A stretch of 64,000 nt of DNA from NCBI RefSeq assembly GCF_002005565.1, contig NZ_BDJC01000008.1, positions 98,195 to 162,194 of the forward strand. Direction: 5' to 3'. Positions 1 through 6,793 of this stretch are shown piece by piece. Position 1 is the first letter of the stretch, and each line of letters starts with the position of its first letter. Below the pieces are notes generated by a model. It made no database searches and was not told where the DNA came from. It worked only from the letters and a program-made list of their open reading frames with translations. The DNA comes from Streptomyces sp. JHA26 (GTDB lineage Bacteria; Actinomycetota; Actinomycetes; Streptomycetales; Streptomycetaceae). The translations under genes and the position numbers were made by a program.

Positions 1-5
1 GGGTC

Positions 6-1208
6 TCAGAACGCGGTGAGCGTCAGCCGGATCCCGGTGGGTGCGGTGTCCTGCACGTAGGAGGCGAAGTCGGCCACGTCGTCGAAGGCGAAGCCGTAGG
101 CCTTGCCGTCCTCCGTGGCCGCGTGCACCGCCTTGGCGTAGTGGTTGGTCAGCGCGGTCCGGTAGAACGACGCGGGGTCGGTCGTCGGCTGGGCGGCCGA
201 GGACAGCAGGGTGGTGCGGTTGAAACCGGCGCCGAGGACCGCGGCGACGGGGCCGGTCGTGCCGTCGTTGGGCGCGGCGAGGGCGCCGTCGCAGAACAGC
301 ACGTCCCGGGTGGACGGCTTGGCGAAGGACACCTGGGCGGGCCCGTCGAAGGTCAGCCGGTCACCGCGGACCCGGCCCGTGAAGGTGCCCGCGTTGGTGG
401 TGACGGTGAGGTCCTTGCCGGTGTAGGTGCTCCACACCTCGTCGATGTACGGGGCGAGGTAGTCCTTCGGGAACAGACCGGCGTCCAGCGCGTGCCCGGG
501 GGCGATCACGCGCCGGTCGTCCACGGCCAGCGGGGCGAACTCCTCGACCTGCCGGACGGCGGCGAAGACCGCCGCCCGTCCGCCGGGGCGCACGGTGCCC
601 GTCGTCTGGTCCTTCGCCCCGGTCAGCCGGATGGCGAGCGGCACGCTGAACATGTCGACCATGGTGGTGTTGCAGAACATCCCGGCCGCGTTGTAGGTGA
701 ACTCGGCGCAGTCGTGCAGCACCCCGTAGTTGGGGTCGGAGGCGACCCAGCCCGCCGGGTACTGCAGCGCGGGGTTGCCGGCGCCGTCCGTGACCACCTT
801 GAACTTCAGCTTCGCGCCGAGCGACACGTAGATCCGGCCGGAGAGGTAGGGCAGTGACAGCGTTGTCGCACCGCTGCCGGCCAGGCTGATCGCGTAGTCG
901 GTGTAGCCGTCGGCCCCGTTGTCCGACAGGACCACGGGCGCGACGGTGCCGTCCGGGGTGACGCGCACCTGGCGGCCGTCCCGGTTGCCGACGATGTAGA
1001 CGTGCACATCGGCGTTGCCGAAGGATCCGGTGTCGTTGACGATGGTCAGCGGCAGGGCGCCGGCGGCCCGGGGTGCGGCCGTGCCGCTGTCCGTGTCGGC
1101 GAGGGCGTGGGGAGCCACGGCGGCGACGGCGGGTGCGGCCACGGCCATGCCGCCGAGGGCGACGAGCAGCTTGCGGCGGCCGAGGGAGCGCTGGTGACGG
1201 GGAGTCAT
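6..1208 (-). CDS. Secreted GH64 endo-beta-1,3-glucanase (thaumatin-like fold)
   Basis: Predicted 400-residue exported enzyme that would cleave beta-1,3-glucans such as laminarin or curdlan. The N-terminus has a twin-arginine signal (GRRKLLVALGG, residues 10-20) and a hydrophobic stretch ending near ALA-D (residue 38). The mature part opens with PLTIVNDTG and IVGN, as in GH64. The paired motifs HDCAEFTY (Glu169) and NTTMVDMFSVP (Asp185) match the Glu/Asp catalytic pair of the family (Streptomyces matensis enzyme). No carbohydrate-binding module follows. The ATG at 1208 was chosen over an upstream in-frame start because AGGAG precedes it by a few bases and the Tat signal begins there. A 12-bp CebR-like palindrome 52 bases upstream suggests sugar-responsive repression. 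Confidence 0.9.
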   Translation of the reverse strand: MTPRHQRSLGRRKLLVALGGMAVAAPAVAAVAPHALADTDSGTAAPRAAGALPLTIVNDTGSFGNADVHVYIVGNRDGRQVRVTPDGTVAPVVLSDNGADGYTDYAISLAGSGATTLSLPYLSGRIYVSLGAKLKFKVVTDGAGNPALQYPAGWVASDPNYGVLHDCAEFTYNAAGMFCNTTMVDMFSVPLAIRLTGAKDQTTGTVRPGGRAAVFAAVRQVEEFAPLAVDDRRVIAPGHALDAGLFPKDYLAPYIDEVWSTYTGKDLTVTTNAGTFTGRVRGDRLTFDGPAQVSFAKPSTRDVLFCDGALAAPNDGTTGPVAAVLGAGFNRTTLLSSAAQPTTDPASFYRTALTNHYAKAVHAATEDGKAYGFAFDDVADFASYVQDTAPTGIRLTLTAF

Positions 1209-1259
1209 GTGGGGGGTCTCCTGTGTGATCGGAACATGACAGTCTGAGGGCGGTCCTTC

Positions 1260-1271
1260 GAGAGCGCTCTC
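1260..1271. promoter_or_regulatory. CebR/LacI-type operator candidate upstream of the GH64 glucanase
   Basis: GAGAGCGCTCTC is a perfect 12-bp palindrome 52 bases upstream of the GH64 start. It matches the core of the Streptomyces CebR site (GGGAGCGCTCCC type) with one symmetric change per arm. LacI-family repressors released by short glucans bind such sites in front of secreted glycosidase genes. Regulator identity is inferred. Confidence 0.6.
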
Positions 1272-1628
1272 AGACGGTGGCCCGATGGTACGCAGAACGA
1301 ATGCCCCGGCCAACCGTCTCGACGGGCCCCAACGGCGTCGTCCCAGGCGGGACTTGGGCGGCGGGAGGGGCGGCCCGGAACCCTTAACCGGCGTTTAAGG
1401 CCCGCTTAATCCGAGCGCGGAGAGTGACGGCGGCCGGCCCTGCGCGGCGTCCGCCCCGCCGGCCGGGCACCGGACGACGGCGTCGGCGCCCCCTTCACGG
1501 AGGGCGTGCCGGCGGACACGGTGCCCCGCACCCCGGGGGCCCTTGTGCCGGGTGGCGGCGGACGGCGGCGGCGAGGTCACGGGGCGAGCCCTGCCGTGCC
1601 GCACACCGACCGGCGACCCGACGCGTTG

Positions 1629-1650
1629 ACCCTGACACCGGCGGCAGGGT
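1629..1650. promoter_or_regulatory. Candidate MerR operator/promoter of the SDR-merR operon
   Basis: ACCCTG-N10-CAGGGT is an inverted repeat overlapping a TTGACC -35-like hexamer at 1627-1632 and ending seven bases before the first SDR start codon. MerR regulators typically bind between -35 and -10 elements, and a merR gene is the second gene of this operon, so autoregulation is the likely reading. The geometry places transcription start near the second ATG (1666), so the mRNA may be almost leaderless. Confidence 0.4.
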
Positions 1651-1656
1651 TGCACG

Positions 1657-2424
1657 ATGACCGGCATGGACATCAGCACGTCAGGAAGCAGCAGGATCGT
1701 CGTCGTCACCGGGGCCGGTACGGGCATCGGCCGGGCGACCGCCCGTGCCTTCGCCGCCGAGGGGGCCCACGTCGTCGCCGTCGGACGGCGCGTCGGACCA
1801 CTCGCGGAGACGGCGGCCGGGTACGAGCGGATCACCCCGCTGCCCGCCGACATCACCGCCGACGGGGAGCCCGAACGCATCGTCCGGGCCGTGACGGAGG
1901 CGCACGGCCGACTGGACGTGCTGGTCAACAACGCCGCCGTCGTGCACAGCGGCGCCCTCGGCTCGCTGAGCCCGGAGCTGATCTCGGCCCAGCTCGGGAC
2001 GAACCTCGTCGCCCCCGTCCTGCTGGCCCAGGCCGCGCTGCCGTCCCTGGAGGCCTCCGGCGGCGTGATCGTCAACGTCAGCACCTCGGTGGGGCAGCGG
2101 GCCTGGCCGGGCAGCTCGGTCTATGCCGCCACCAAGACCGCCCTCGAACTGCTGACGCGCAGTTGGGCCGTCGAGCTGGCCCCGCGCGGCATCCGGGTGG
2201 TGGCGGTCGCCCCCGGCGCGATCGACACCCCCATCGGCGAGCACCAGGGCCTGACGCCGGAGCGCAGGGCCGCGGTGCGCGAGTGGCAGCTGGCGCACAC
2301 CCCGCTGGGACGGATCGGCCGGCCCGAGGAGGTGGCCTGGGCGATCACCCGGCTCGCCGAACCGGCCGCGTCCTTCGTCACCGGGGTCGTGCTTCCCGTC
2401 GACGGCGGGGCGGTCGTGGCGTGA
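1657..2424 (+). CDS. Short-chain dehydrogenase/reductase (SDR)
   Basis: 255-residue classical SDR using NAD(P)H in an alcohol/ketone redox reaction; the substrate cannot be read from sequence. It has the Rossmann motif TGAGTGIG (residues 18-25), NNAAV (91-95), Ser142/Ser144 in NVSTS, and the YAATK active site (Tyr156, Lys160). The C-terminal FVTGVVLPVDGG is the usual SDR ending. ATG 1657 has a weak upstream GGCAGGG. ATG 1666 is an alternative that would fit a near-leaderless transcript from the MerR-type promoter just upstream. It is followed 26 bases later by a MerR regulator, and the two probably form one operon in which the regulator senses the substrate or a related electrophile. Confidence 0.9.
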   Translation: MTGMDISTSGSSRIVVVTGAGTGIGRATARAFAAEGAHVVAVGRRVGPLAETAAGYERITPLPADITADGEPERIVRAVTEAHGRLDVLVNNAAVVHSGALGSLSPELISAQLGTNLVAPVLLAQAALPSLEASGGVIVNVSTSVGQRAWPGSSVYAATKTALELLTRSWAVELAPRGIRVVAVAPGAIDTPIGEHQGLTPERRAAVREWQLAHTPLGRIGRPEEVAWAITRLAEPAASFVTGVVLPVDGGAVVA

Positions 2425-2450
2425 TAGGCATGGTCCGGGAGGTGCGACCG

Positions 2451-2813
2451 GTGCGGATAGGTGAACTGGCCAGGGCGGCGGGGACGACCGTTCGGGCGCT
2501 GCGGCACTACGAGGAGGCCGGGCTGATCTCCTCCGAACGGGCCCACAACGGCTACCGCGTCTACGACGAGGGGGCGGTGGTGCGGGTCCGCAACATCCGC
2601 CGCCTGCTGGCCGTCGGACTCACCCTGGACGACGTCCGCGTGTTCCTGCCGTGCCTGGACGGCGACGTGACCGCGGGCCCGCCCTCGGACAAGGGCCTGC
2701 GGGTGGCACGGGAACGGCTGGCGGTCCTCGAGGAACGCATCGCCGCCCAGACCGAGGTCCGCGACCGGCTGGCGGCCGCGCTCCGGGAGCGGACGGGCCT
2801 GATGCGGGTCTGA
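2451..2813 (+). CDS. MerR-family transcriptional regulator
   Basis: 120-residue MerR protein. The N-terminal winged helix-turn-helix is clear (RIGELARAAGTTVRALRHYEE, roughly residues 2-22, then NGYRVYDE), followed by a long helical region (about residues 75-112) that normally forms the dimer coiled coil. There is no large C-terminal effector domain. GTG 2451 is chosen because GGGAGG ends 8 bases before it and the protein then begins VRIGEL as usual. ATG 2430 and GTG 2421 are in frame and possible; GTG 2421 would overlap the SDR stop. It probably controls the preceding SDR gene through the inverted repeat at 1629-1650. Confidence 0.85.
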   Translation: MRIGELARAAGTTVRALRHYEEAGLISSERAHNGYRVYDEGAVVRVRNIRRLLAVGLTLDDVRVFLPCLDGDVTAGPPSDKGLRVARERLAVLEERIAAQTEVRDRLAAALRERTGLMRV

Positions 2814-2819
2814 AATTTT

Positions 2820-3018
2820 GGCTCTGTCCGCAGTTCTGTGAATTGCCAGGCCGACGAGGGGAACGAGGGATCGTTTCGGCAGAGTGTTTTCTGCCATGGC
2901 GAGCAAGACGGTCGAGGCCGTGCTGTTTCCTGGGATCAACGTGCGAGTGGAGCGCGTCAGTGACTCCTCCGACGTCCTTATGTGCTCCCGTCGGCTGATT
3001 CTCACTCCCCCTGAGTGA
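2820..3018 (+). pseudogene. Remnant of an ISL3-like insertion sequence (left end plus transposase N-terminus)
   Basis: GGCTCTGTCCGCAGTTCTG at 2820 resembles the GGCTCTT-type terminal repeat of ISL3-family elements. From ATG 2896 a 40-codon frame reads VLFPGINVRVERVSDSSD, which resembles the start of ISL3 transposases (LLFPGI..VVE..), then stops at 3016-3018. No zinc-finger or DDE region follows, so this is a 5' fragment. Base composition is visibly lower in GC than the flanking genes. The family assignment is from memory of motif style and is moderately secure. Confidence 0.55.
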
Positions 3019-3102
3019 TGACATGGATGCGCCCGGCGGTTGACGCCCGTGGGAACAGCGGTGAATGAGAATGGAACTCCGTTTCTTGAATGGGGAGTTC
3101 AG

Positions 3103-4044
3103 GTGGCTCGGTGGGATCGGGTCGGGCGAGTCGCGGCGTATGGGGCAGCACTGGCGCTGACGCCCTACCTGCTGATCAAGGTGTCCTGGGTGGTTGGTTC
3201 GCTCTTGGGGCTGCTGCCGGTCGGGACCGGGTTCGGCATGGCAGAGTGGGTGGTGCTCAACAGCGCCACGATCGGTATGGCAGGGATCGGGATCGCGGTG
3301 GCGCTCGCGCTGGTGCGGCCGTGGGGGATGCGCATACCGGGAGCGCCGTTGGCGTTCTGCGCCTGGGTCGGAACGGGATTCCTCGTCCCGGTGTTGCCGT
3401 ACGCCGTTCTCAGTTCGCTGCTGGGCTCGGAGGACGGCAATCCGAGGAGCGGGAGCGACGCAGGCCCGTCGATGCCGGTCTGGGAGGCAGCGCTGGTTCA
3501 GATCGGGTTTGTGGGCATGGGGCTGGGTCTGGCCATCGCGCTGCCCACGTACTTGCGGCGGCGCTGGCCGGACGCGTTCGCGGGTCGGCTCGGGGACCGT
3601 GGGGAGGGCTCGCCGAGGGCGCTGCCATGGATGGCCGTGGTCGGCGTCGCAGCCGGTCTTGTCTGGCTGTACTGGGCGGTGGGCGGCACCGCAGGTGTAG
3701 CCCACCGCGGCGAGCGGGACCTCGCTTGGTATGTGCTGTCCGGCGTCTTCGGGCTCTGGGCGTTCGTGGCGTCCGCCGCTACCTGGGCTGTTGTCCGAGG
3801 CCGGCCCGCACGAGTCCCCCGCTGGTGGCCGATGGCGCTCGGCTGGCTCGGCTCGGGCTCGTTGTTCGCCTGGAGCGGCTGGAAGCTTCCGTTCACCCTG
3901 TACCTGGCGGTCGCGCAGCCGGCCGATGCGGCCCTGCCGGAAAACCTCGCGCTCGCGGCGGTCCTGCACCTTGCAGCGGTGGGGGCGGGCGCCGGGATGC
4001 TGCGAGCGCTCGTTCGTACGCGGCTGGTGTCATCGAACTCGTAA
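3103..4044 (+). CDS. Polytopic membrane protein of unknown function
   Basis: 313 residues with about seven or eight hydrophobic segments, for example AAYGAALALTPYLLIKV near the N-terminus, GLVWLYWAVGG in the middle and NLALAAVLHLAAVGAG near the C-terminus. I do not recognise a named family. GTG 3103 follows GGGGAG at a 5-base spacing and gives an N-terminus with a short basic leader (VARWDRVGR). TTG 3040 and GTG 3061 are upstream in-frame alternatives without a good ribosome binding site. The gene lies between two transposase fragments (2820-3018 and about 4029-4139), and its codon use is less GC-extreme than its neighbours, so it may have been mobilised. Confidence 0.75.
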   Translation: MARWDRVGRVAAYGAALALTPYLLIKVSWVVGSLLGLLPVGTGFGMAEWVVLNSATIGMAGIGIAVALALVRPWGMRIPGAPLAFCAWVGTGFLVPVLPYAVLSSLLGSEDGNPRSGSDAGPSMPVWEAALVQIGFVGMGLGLAIALPTYLRRRWPDAFAGRLGDRGEGSPRALPWMAVVGVAAGLVWLYWAVGGTAGVAHRGERDLAWYVLSGVFGLWAFVASAATWAVVRGRPARVPRWWPMALGWLGSGSLFAWSGWKLPFTLYLAVAQPADAALPENLALAAVLHLAAVGAGAGMLRALVRTRLVSSNS

Positions 4045-4139
4045 ACGAAACGTTCAAGGGACACCTCAACCTCGAACAACACCGAGGACGCACACCTCGC
4101 GGTGTCATCACCCGCGTCCTGCAGCACATCCTCCGATCA
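4029..4139 (+). pseudogene. C-terminal remnant of a DDE transposase
   Basis: The frame overlapping the end of the membrane-protein gene reads VNETFKGHLNLEQHRGRT followed by PRGVITRVLQHIL. This is the style of the last segment of many streptomycete DDE transposases (E..KG.L.LE.HGGRT..GV..R..QR.LAL). The usual continuation with IWHN is lost. There is no start codon and no upstream catalytic region, so only a scar remains. Together with the ISL3-like scar on the other side, it shows that mobile elements once flanked the gene at 3103-4044. Confidence 0.5.
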
Positions 4140-4427
4140 ACCTCGGACTCACACGAACCTGCGGCACTTGGCACCTCACCCCCGCCACCCCCTAGCCAAG
4201 AGGGGTCACCCGGCTTCCGGCCGGGTGACCCTTCAACAAGATCTTCATGAGCCTTCCAGGCGGGTCCGACGCCCTTCCGTTCGGTGCCGGCGCGGGGCGG
4301 TGTGCCGGTCGGCAGGGCGGTTGCCGGCCCGGTCGCCGGCTTCCTCCCGCCCGTTGAGGGGGACCGGGCCTGGTTCCGGTGGAGCGGGACACCGGCCGGG
4401 ACGAAGGACGCCGGCGGATGACCGGCG
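4045..4427. other. Intergenic region between convergent genes
   Basis: A 383-base gap. The first 95 bases are the transposase scar. A strong hairpin follows at 4203-4231, and the remainder up to the Gfo/Idh stop codon shows no credible frame or further signal. Confidence 0.5.
4203..4231. terminator. Hairpin terminator between convergent genes
   Basis: GGGTCACCCGGC pairs perfectly with GCCGGGTGACCC (12-bp stem, 5-base loop), followed by TTC on the plus strand. It lies between the membrane-protein gene and the convergent Gfo/Idh gene and could stop transcription from either side. Confidence 0.75.
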
Positions 4428-5312
4428 TCACCGTCCGTCGCCGAGCAGCGCCTCGGCCTCGGCGAGGATCTCGGTGACCCGGAGACCGAACACGGCGTCG
4501 CACGGATGCGGACGACCGGTGCGCGCGGCGGCCAGGAGGGCGTCCACGGCCCGTCGCAGAGCGGGCACCGGGCCCTGCGGATCCTCCGGCATCAGCGTCA
4601 CCCCGGTACCGCCCCGCAACTCCACCGCGGCGCCCGCCGCGGCGGGCGGTGCCGTCAGGCTCAGCGTGAGCGTGCTGGACACCCCGCCCGCGTGGTCGAG
4701 GACCAGGTGCACGGTGTCCCCGGGACCGGGCACGGCCGCCGCCACCCGCCGTACGTCCCCGAGGGCCGGCAACAGGACGGACAGGGCGTGCGGGCCGACG
4801 TCCCACAGGGCGCCCTTCTCACGCCGCCACGGCGAGCGCGCGAACGGGCTGTCGCCGCCGAACACCGCGCCGAGCCACTGCGCACGCGCCGTGAACCACT
4901 CGCCGGCCTCCGCCTGTTCGGCGATCCACGCCTCGGTCCCGGGCTGGAACCGGGTCGTGAAGAAGACGACGGAGGCGACGCGGGCCTCCCGCACCGCCTC
5001 GACCACCGCCCGTCCCTGCGCCACCGTCGTCGCGAGGGGCTTGTCCAGCAGCAGATGGCACCCGGCCCGCGCCGCGCGCACCGCGAGCCCGGCCTGCACG
5101 GCCGGCGGCAGCGCCACGGCGACGGCCTCCACGTCGGCGAACAGGGCGTCGACGTCGTCGTAGGCGCGCGTGCCGTGCCGTGCCGCCAGCTCCTCGGCGG
5201 CCCGGGGCCTACGTCCCCACACGCCCACGAAGTCCACGTCGTCGTGCCCGTCCAGGGCCGGCGCGTGGGCCATGTCCGCCCAGGGGCCGGTACCGAGCAG
5301 TCCGATGCGCAT
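4428..5312 (-). CDS. Gfo/Idh/MocA-family NAD(P)-dependent oxidoreductase
   Basis: 294 residues. The N-terminal Rossmann fold opens with MRIGLLGTGPWA (GxGxxA-type), and LLLDKPLA (Asp90-Lys91-Pro92) is the conserved EKP-type motif with Asp in place of Glu. The C-terminal half is the dimerisation and substrate domain, with DVGPHALSVLLPALG as in family members. Such enzymes oxidise or reduce sugar or inositol hydroxyls, and this one has no sugar operon around it to name the substrate. ATG 5312 is preceded by GGAGAGG at a normal spacing. It is divergent from the polyester hydrolase gene, with a 341-base gap. Confidence 0.85.
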   Translation of the reverse strand: MRIGLLGTGPWADMAHAPALDGHDDVDFVGVWGRRPRAAEELAARHGTRAYDDVDALFADVEAVAVALPPAVQAGLAVRAARAGCHLLLDKPLATTVAQGRAVVEAVREARVASVVFFTTRFQPGTEAWIAEQAEAGEWFTARAQWLGAVFGGDSPFARSPWRREKGALWDVGPHALSVLLPALGDVRRVAAAVPGPGDTVHLVLDHAGGVSSTLTLSLTAPPAAAGAAVELRGGTGVTLMPEDPQGPVPALRRAVDALLAAARTGRPHPCDAVFGLRVTEILAEAEALLGDGR

Positions 5313-5653
5313 GCCGCCGCCTCTCCGAGATGTCCGGCCCGACTCCGGCCGGCGCACCACCTCGCCGGCCGGTGCCGAGCGTGTCACACGGACCGGGGAC
5401 CCCCGCAAGCCCGGGCCGAGGGACGCCGCCGCGTCCGCCCCCGGCGGCACACCGGTCCGCCCCGCCGGCCGCCCGCGTCCCACGAGACCGGTGATTCTGC
5501 CGATCCCCTCCACCGCCACGCCCGTCGACAGTGGCAACGCCAGCTCATCGGCGAGGCCAGGCCGGCGGATGTCCCGGGACGCGACCCCACGCGTCCCGGG
5601 CCGTGTGCGACCACCGGCCGGGCGACCCGCCACGACAGAGAGGACGACTCCCC
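5313..5653. other. Divergent intergenic region, Gfo/Idh / polyester hydrolase
   Basis: A 341-base region holding both ribosome binding sites (GGAGAGG for the minus gene, GAGAGGA for the plus gene). I saw no clear operator palindrome and no extra gene. Promoters for both genes should lie here. Confidence 0.4.
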
Positions 5654-6565
5654 GTGCAGCAGAACCCCCACACCCACGCCGCTCCCCGCGGCGCGCGCCG
5701 GCGGCTGGCCGGTGTCACGGCGGCCCTCGCCGCCGTCGTCGCGCTCAGCACCCTCACCGGCCCGGGCGCCCACGCCGCCGACAACCCCTACGAGCGCGGC
5801 CCGGCGCCGACCACCTCCAGCATCGAGGCACTGCGCGGCCCCTACTCCGTGGCGGACACGAGGGTCTCCTCTCTCGCCGTCACCGGCTTCGGCGGCGGCA
5901 CGATCTACTACCCGACCAGCACCAGCGACGGCACGTTCGGCGCCGTCGTGATCGCGCCCGGCTTCACCGCGTACCAGTCCTCCATCGCCTGGCTCGGGCC
6001 GCGCCTGGCCTCGCAGGGCTTCGTCGTCTTCACCATCGACACCCTCACCACCGTGGACCAGCCCGACTCCCGGGGGCGGCAGCTGCTCGCCGCGCTGGAC
6101 TACCTCACCGAGCGCAGCTCCGTGCGCGGCCGGATCGACAGCAGCCGGCTCGGCGTGATGGGGCACTCGATGGGCGGCGGCGGCACCCTCGAGGCCGCCA
6201 AGTCCCGGCCCTCGCTCCAGGCCGCGATCCCCCTCACCCCCTGGAACCTCGACAAGACCTGGCCCGAGGTCAGCACCCCGACCCTGATCGTGGGGGCCGA
6301 CGGCGACACCATCGCCCCGGTCGCCTCCCACTCCCAGCCCTTCTACTCCAGCCTGCCCTCCACCACGGACCGCGCGTACCTGGAGCTGAACGGCGCGACC
6401 CACTTCTCGCCCAACACGTCGAACACGACGATCGCGAAGTACAGCATTTCCTGGCTCAAGCGGTTCATCGACAACGACACCCGCTACGAGCAGTTCCTGT
6501 GCCCGCTGCCGCGGCCCAGCCTCACCATCGAGGAGTACCGGGGCAACTGCCCGCACGGCTCCTGA
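5654..6565 (+). CDS. Secreted cutinase / polyester hydrolase (PETase-like, type I)
   Basis: 303-residue secreted alpha/beta hydrolase of the Streptomyces exfoliatus lipase / Thermobifida cutinase group, which hydrolyse esters and polyesters. The GTG start follows GAGAGGA. A signal peptide of about 41 residues ends GAHAAD, and the mature enzyme begins NPYERGP. The nucleophile motif is GHSMGGGG (Ser172). [10 protein letters not shown] gives catalytic Asp218, and NGATHFSPN gives His250. Phe104 of PGFTAY and Met173 would form the oxyanion hole, and TPWN (Trp197) corresponds to the substrate-clamping tryptophan. Cys283 and Cys299 form the C-terminal disulfide. GHSMG rather than GWSMG, with no second disulfide pair near the active site, places it in type I PET hydrolases. 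A long hairpin follows the gene. Confidence 0.93.
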   Translation: MQQNPHTHAAPRGARRRLAGVTAALAAVVALSTLTGPGAHAADNPYERGPAPTTSSIEALRGPYSVADTRVSSLAVTGFGGGTIYYPTSTSDGTFGAVVIAPGFTAYQSSIAWLGPRLASQGFVVFTIDTLTTVDQPDSRGRQLLAALDYLTERSSVRGRIDSSRLGVMGHSMGGGGTLEAAKSRPSLQAAIPLTPWNLDKTWPEVSTPTLIVGADGDTIAPVASHSQPFYSSLPSTTDRAYLELNGATHFSPNTSNTTIAKYSISWLKRFIDNDTRYEQFLCPLPRPSLTIEEYRGNCPHGS

Positions 6566-6581
6566 CCCTCCACGGCACGGT

Positions 6582-6618
6582 CCGGCGGCGGCCGCGCGTA
6601 CGGCGCGGCCGCCGCCGG
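6582..6618. terminator. Hairpin terminator after the polyester hydrolase gene
   Basis: A perfect 15-bp GC-only stem (6582-6596 with 6604-6618) around a 7-base loop, 17 bases after the stop codon. There is no U-tract, which is common in Streptomyces. Confidence 0.7.
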
Positions 6619-6767
6619 CGCGCTGTGCCGCCGCACGGCACCGGGCCGCGCACCCTGGGCGACCGCACAGCGCTGCCCCGCGCACCTCACGAAGGAACCG
6701 CAGGTGGAACGGCCGGCACCCGGCCCGACCGGTGCGCGGCGGGCGTGGACCGGCGCCTTCCGCCTCT

Positions 6768-6785
6768 GGTTACGCACGCGTAACC
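6768..6785. promoter_or_regulatory. Perfect inverted repeat just upstream of the LAL regulator start
   Basis: GGTTACGC-AC-GCGTAACC is a perfect 8+8 inverted repeat ending eight bases before the ATG of the LAL gene. It occupies the position of a ribosome binding site, and none is visible, so it is probably a protein-binding site overlapping a promoter of a nearly leaderless transcript. Confidence 0.55.
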
Positions 6786-6793
6786 TCACGGGA

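Larger units (their letters stand above)
1209..1656. other. Divergent intergenic region, GH64 / SDR-MerR
   Basis: A 448-base gap between two divergently transcribed units. It holds the CebR-like palindrome near 1260, a relatively AT-rich patch at about 1382-1410 with repeated TTTAAG/CTTAA words that could be promoter sequence, and a MerR-type inverted repeat at 1629-1650. I see no coding sequence here with convincing composition or a ribosome binding site. Confidence 0.6.
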
